Assembly: GCA_964356295.1 (NCBI GenBank) | Contig: CAYHHE010000077.1 | Span: forward strand, 1-14,542 | Source of the DNA: CAVQGZ01 sp964356295 | GTDB lineage: Bacteria > Actinomycetota > Actinomycetes > Jiangellales > Jiangellaceae | Reading direction: 5' to 3' | DNA: 14,542 nucleotides | In this document: in pieces, positions 13,899-14,542 of the stretch | Layout of the letters: every line of letters begins with the position of its first letter | How positions within the stretch are numbered: the stretch's first letter is position 1 | Translations under genes and position numbers: made by a program | Notes under the pieces: generated by a model | The model's database searches: none | What the model saw: the letters and a program-made list of their open reading frames with translations, nothing else | What the model was told of the DNA's origin: nothing

Positions 13899-14542
13899 GT
13901 GCGGGCCGTTGTCGTTGTCAACCCGAACGCAACCTTCACCCGGCGGCGGACGCGCGACATCCTGCTGGCCGCCCTGGCCGGTGTCGCCGACACCACGATC
14001 GCCACGACGACTCATCGCGACCACGCCTCGGAGCTGGCCGCAAAGGCCCGACAGGACGGGGTGGAGGTGGTGATCGCCTACGGCGGTGACGGAACGGTCA
14101 ACGAGGTCGTCAATGGTCTGCTCACCGACGGCCCGGGCACCGACGTACCGCTGCTGGGGGTGCTGCCCGGAGGCAGCGCCAACGTGTTCGCCCGGAACCT
14201 CGGGCTTCCCACAGACCCTCTCGAAGCGGCCGCCCGGCTGCTCCGAGCGCTCGACAACTCCCGCCGACGACGATCCATCGGCCTCGGCCGCGCCAACGGC
14301 CGATGGTTCACGTTCAACGCCGGGCTGGGGTTCGACGCCGAGACCGTCCGCACCGTCGAGAATGCCCGTCATCGGGGCAAGCGGGCGACTCCGGGCCTGT
14401 ACGTGCGGTCCGCGGTCCGCACCTACTTCGCCCAGGAACGCCGCACCCCACTGATCACGGGGGACCTGCCCGGGGACGAGCATCTGCCCGAGGTGTTCCT
14501 GGTGCTGGTGACGAACTGCTCGCCGTGGACCTACCTGGGACC
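13899..14542 (+). CDS. diacylglycerol kinase family lipid kinase, partial (right edge)
   Basis: The first 214 residues of a DAGK-catalytic-domain protein (YegS/BmrU/DgkB type) are visible; the gene runs off the window. AVVVVNPNAT at the start, YGGDGTVNEVVNGLL (GGDGT at 62-66, the ATP-binding loop), LGVLPGGSANVFARNLGLP and FNAGLGFDAETVRTVE are all family hallmarks. It would phosphorylate diacylglycerol or a related lipid at the membrane with ATP, feeding phosphatidic acid back into phospholipid synthesis. The substrate cannot be told from the sequence. GTG 13899 is supported by the hydrophobic first strand starting straight after it and the TAGGCT 8 nt upstream. Confidence 0.93.
   Translation, partial: MRAVVVVNPNATFTRRRTRDILLAALAGVADTTIATTTHRDHASELAAKARQDGVEVVIAYGGDGTVNEVVNGLLTDGPGTDVPLLGVLPGGSANVFARNLGLPTDPLEAAARLLRALDNSRRRRSIGLGRANGRWFTFNAGLGFDAETVRTVENARHRGKRATPGLYVRSAVRTYFAQERRTPLITGDLPGDEHLPEVFLVLVTNCSPWTYLG

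Overview
The window is high-GC DNA with actinobacterial gene content: a fused Kgd-type 2-oxoglutarate metabolism enzyme followed by a DUF6104-type small protein, nickel superoxide dismutase with its SodX peptidase, an RsbW/SigB-SigF type stress module, many GTG starts, and several -10-like hexamers only 6-8 nt from start codons, as in leaderless actinobacterial mRNAs. The genus cannot be fixed from the sequence; a soil-type actinomycete is an inference.

Layout. Positions 1-503 hold a possible gene tail at the left edge and a dense patch of TGATCA-containing repeats, including a perfect 25-bp inverted repeat. tRNA-Arg(CCG) follows at 504-576. A two-domain VOC protein (613-1422, minus) is separated by another small repeat patch from citrate synthase (1719-3002, minus) and a small two-pore-helix-type K+ channel subunit (3071-3649, minus). 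Upstream of the channel lies a decayed lycopene cyclase-like gene (3646-4153, minus), whose remains overlap the channel start by GTGA. A divergent four-helix membrane gene (4339-4715, plus) is also broken by one frameshift. So 3.6-4.7 kb is a decay zone between two TCA-cycle loci.

From 4985 the plus strand carries kgd and its small partner gene. Then come a zinc-independent MDR oxidoreductase (minus), a solute-binding lipoprotein (plus), the divergent sodX/sodN pair, a GNAT acetyltransferase that appears to start at CTG in a CTGA overlap with sodN, an RsbW-like anti-sigma factor and a SigB/SigF-type sigma factor (all coupled by overlaps), a small four-helix membrane protein (minus), and the start of a diacylglycerol-kinase-family lipid kinase that runs off the right edge.

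Functionally, gltA and kgd supply central TCA steps. sodN/sodX and the anti-sigma/sigma pair form an oxidative and general stress block. The remaining genes look like single housekeeping or accessory genes. No new multi-gene system is evident. The most unusual signals are the repeats, the gene decay next to an intact coupled gene, the CTG start and the recurring leaderless promoter layout.
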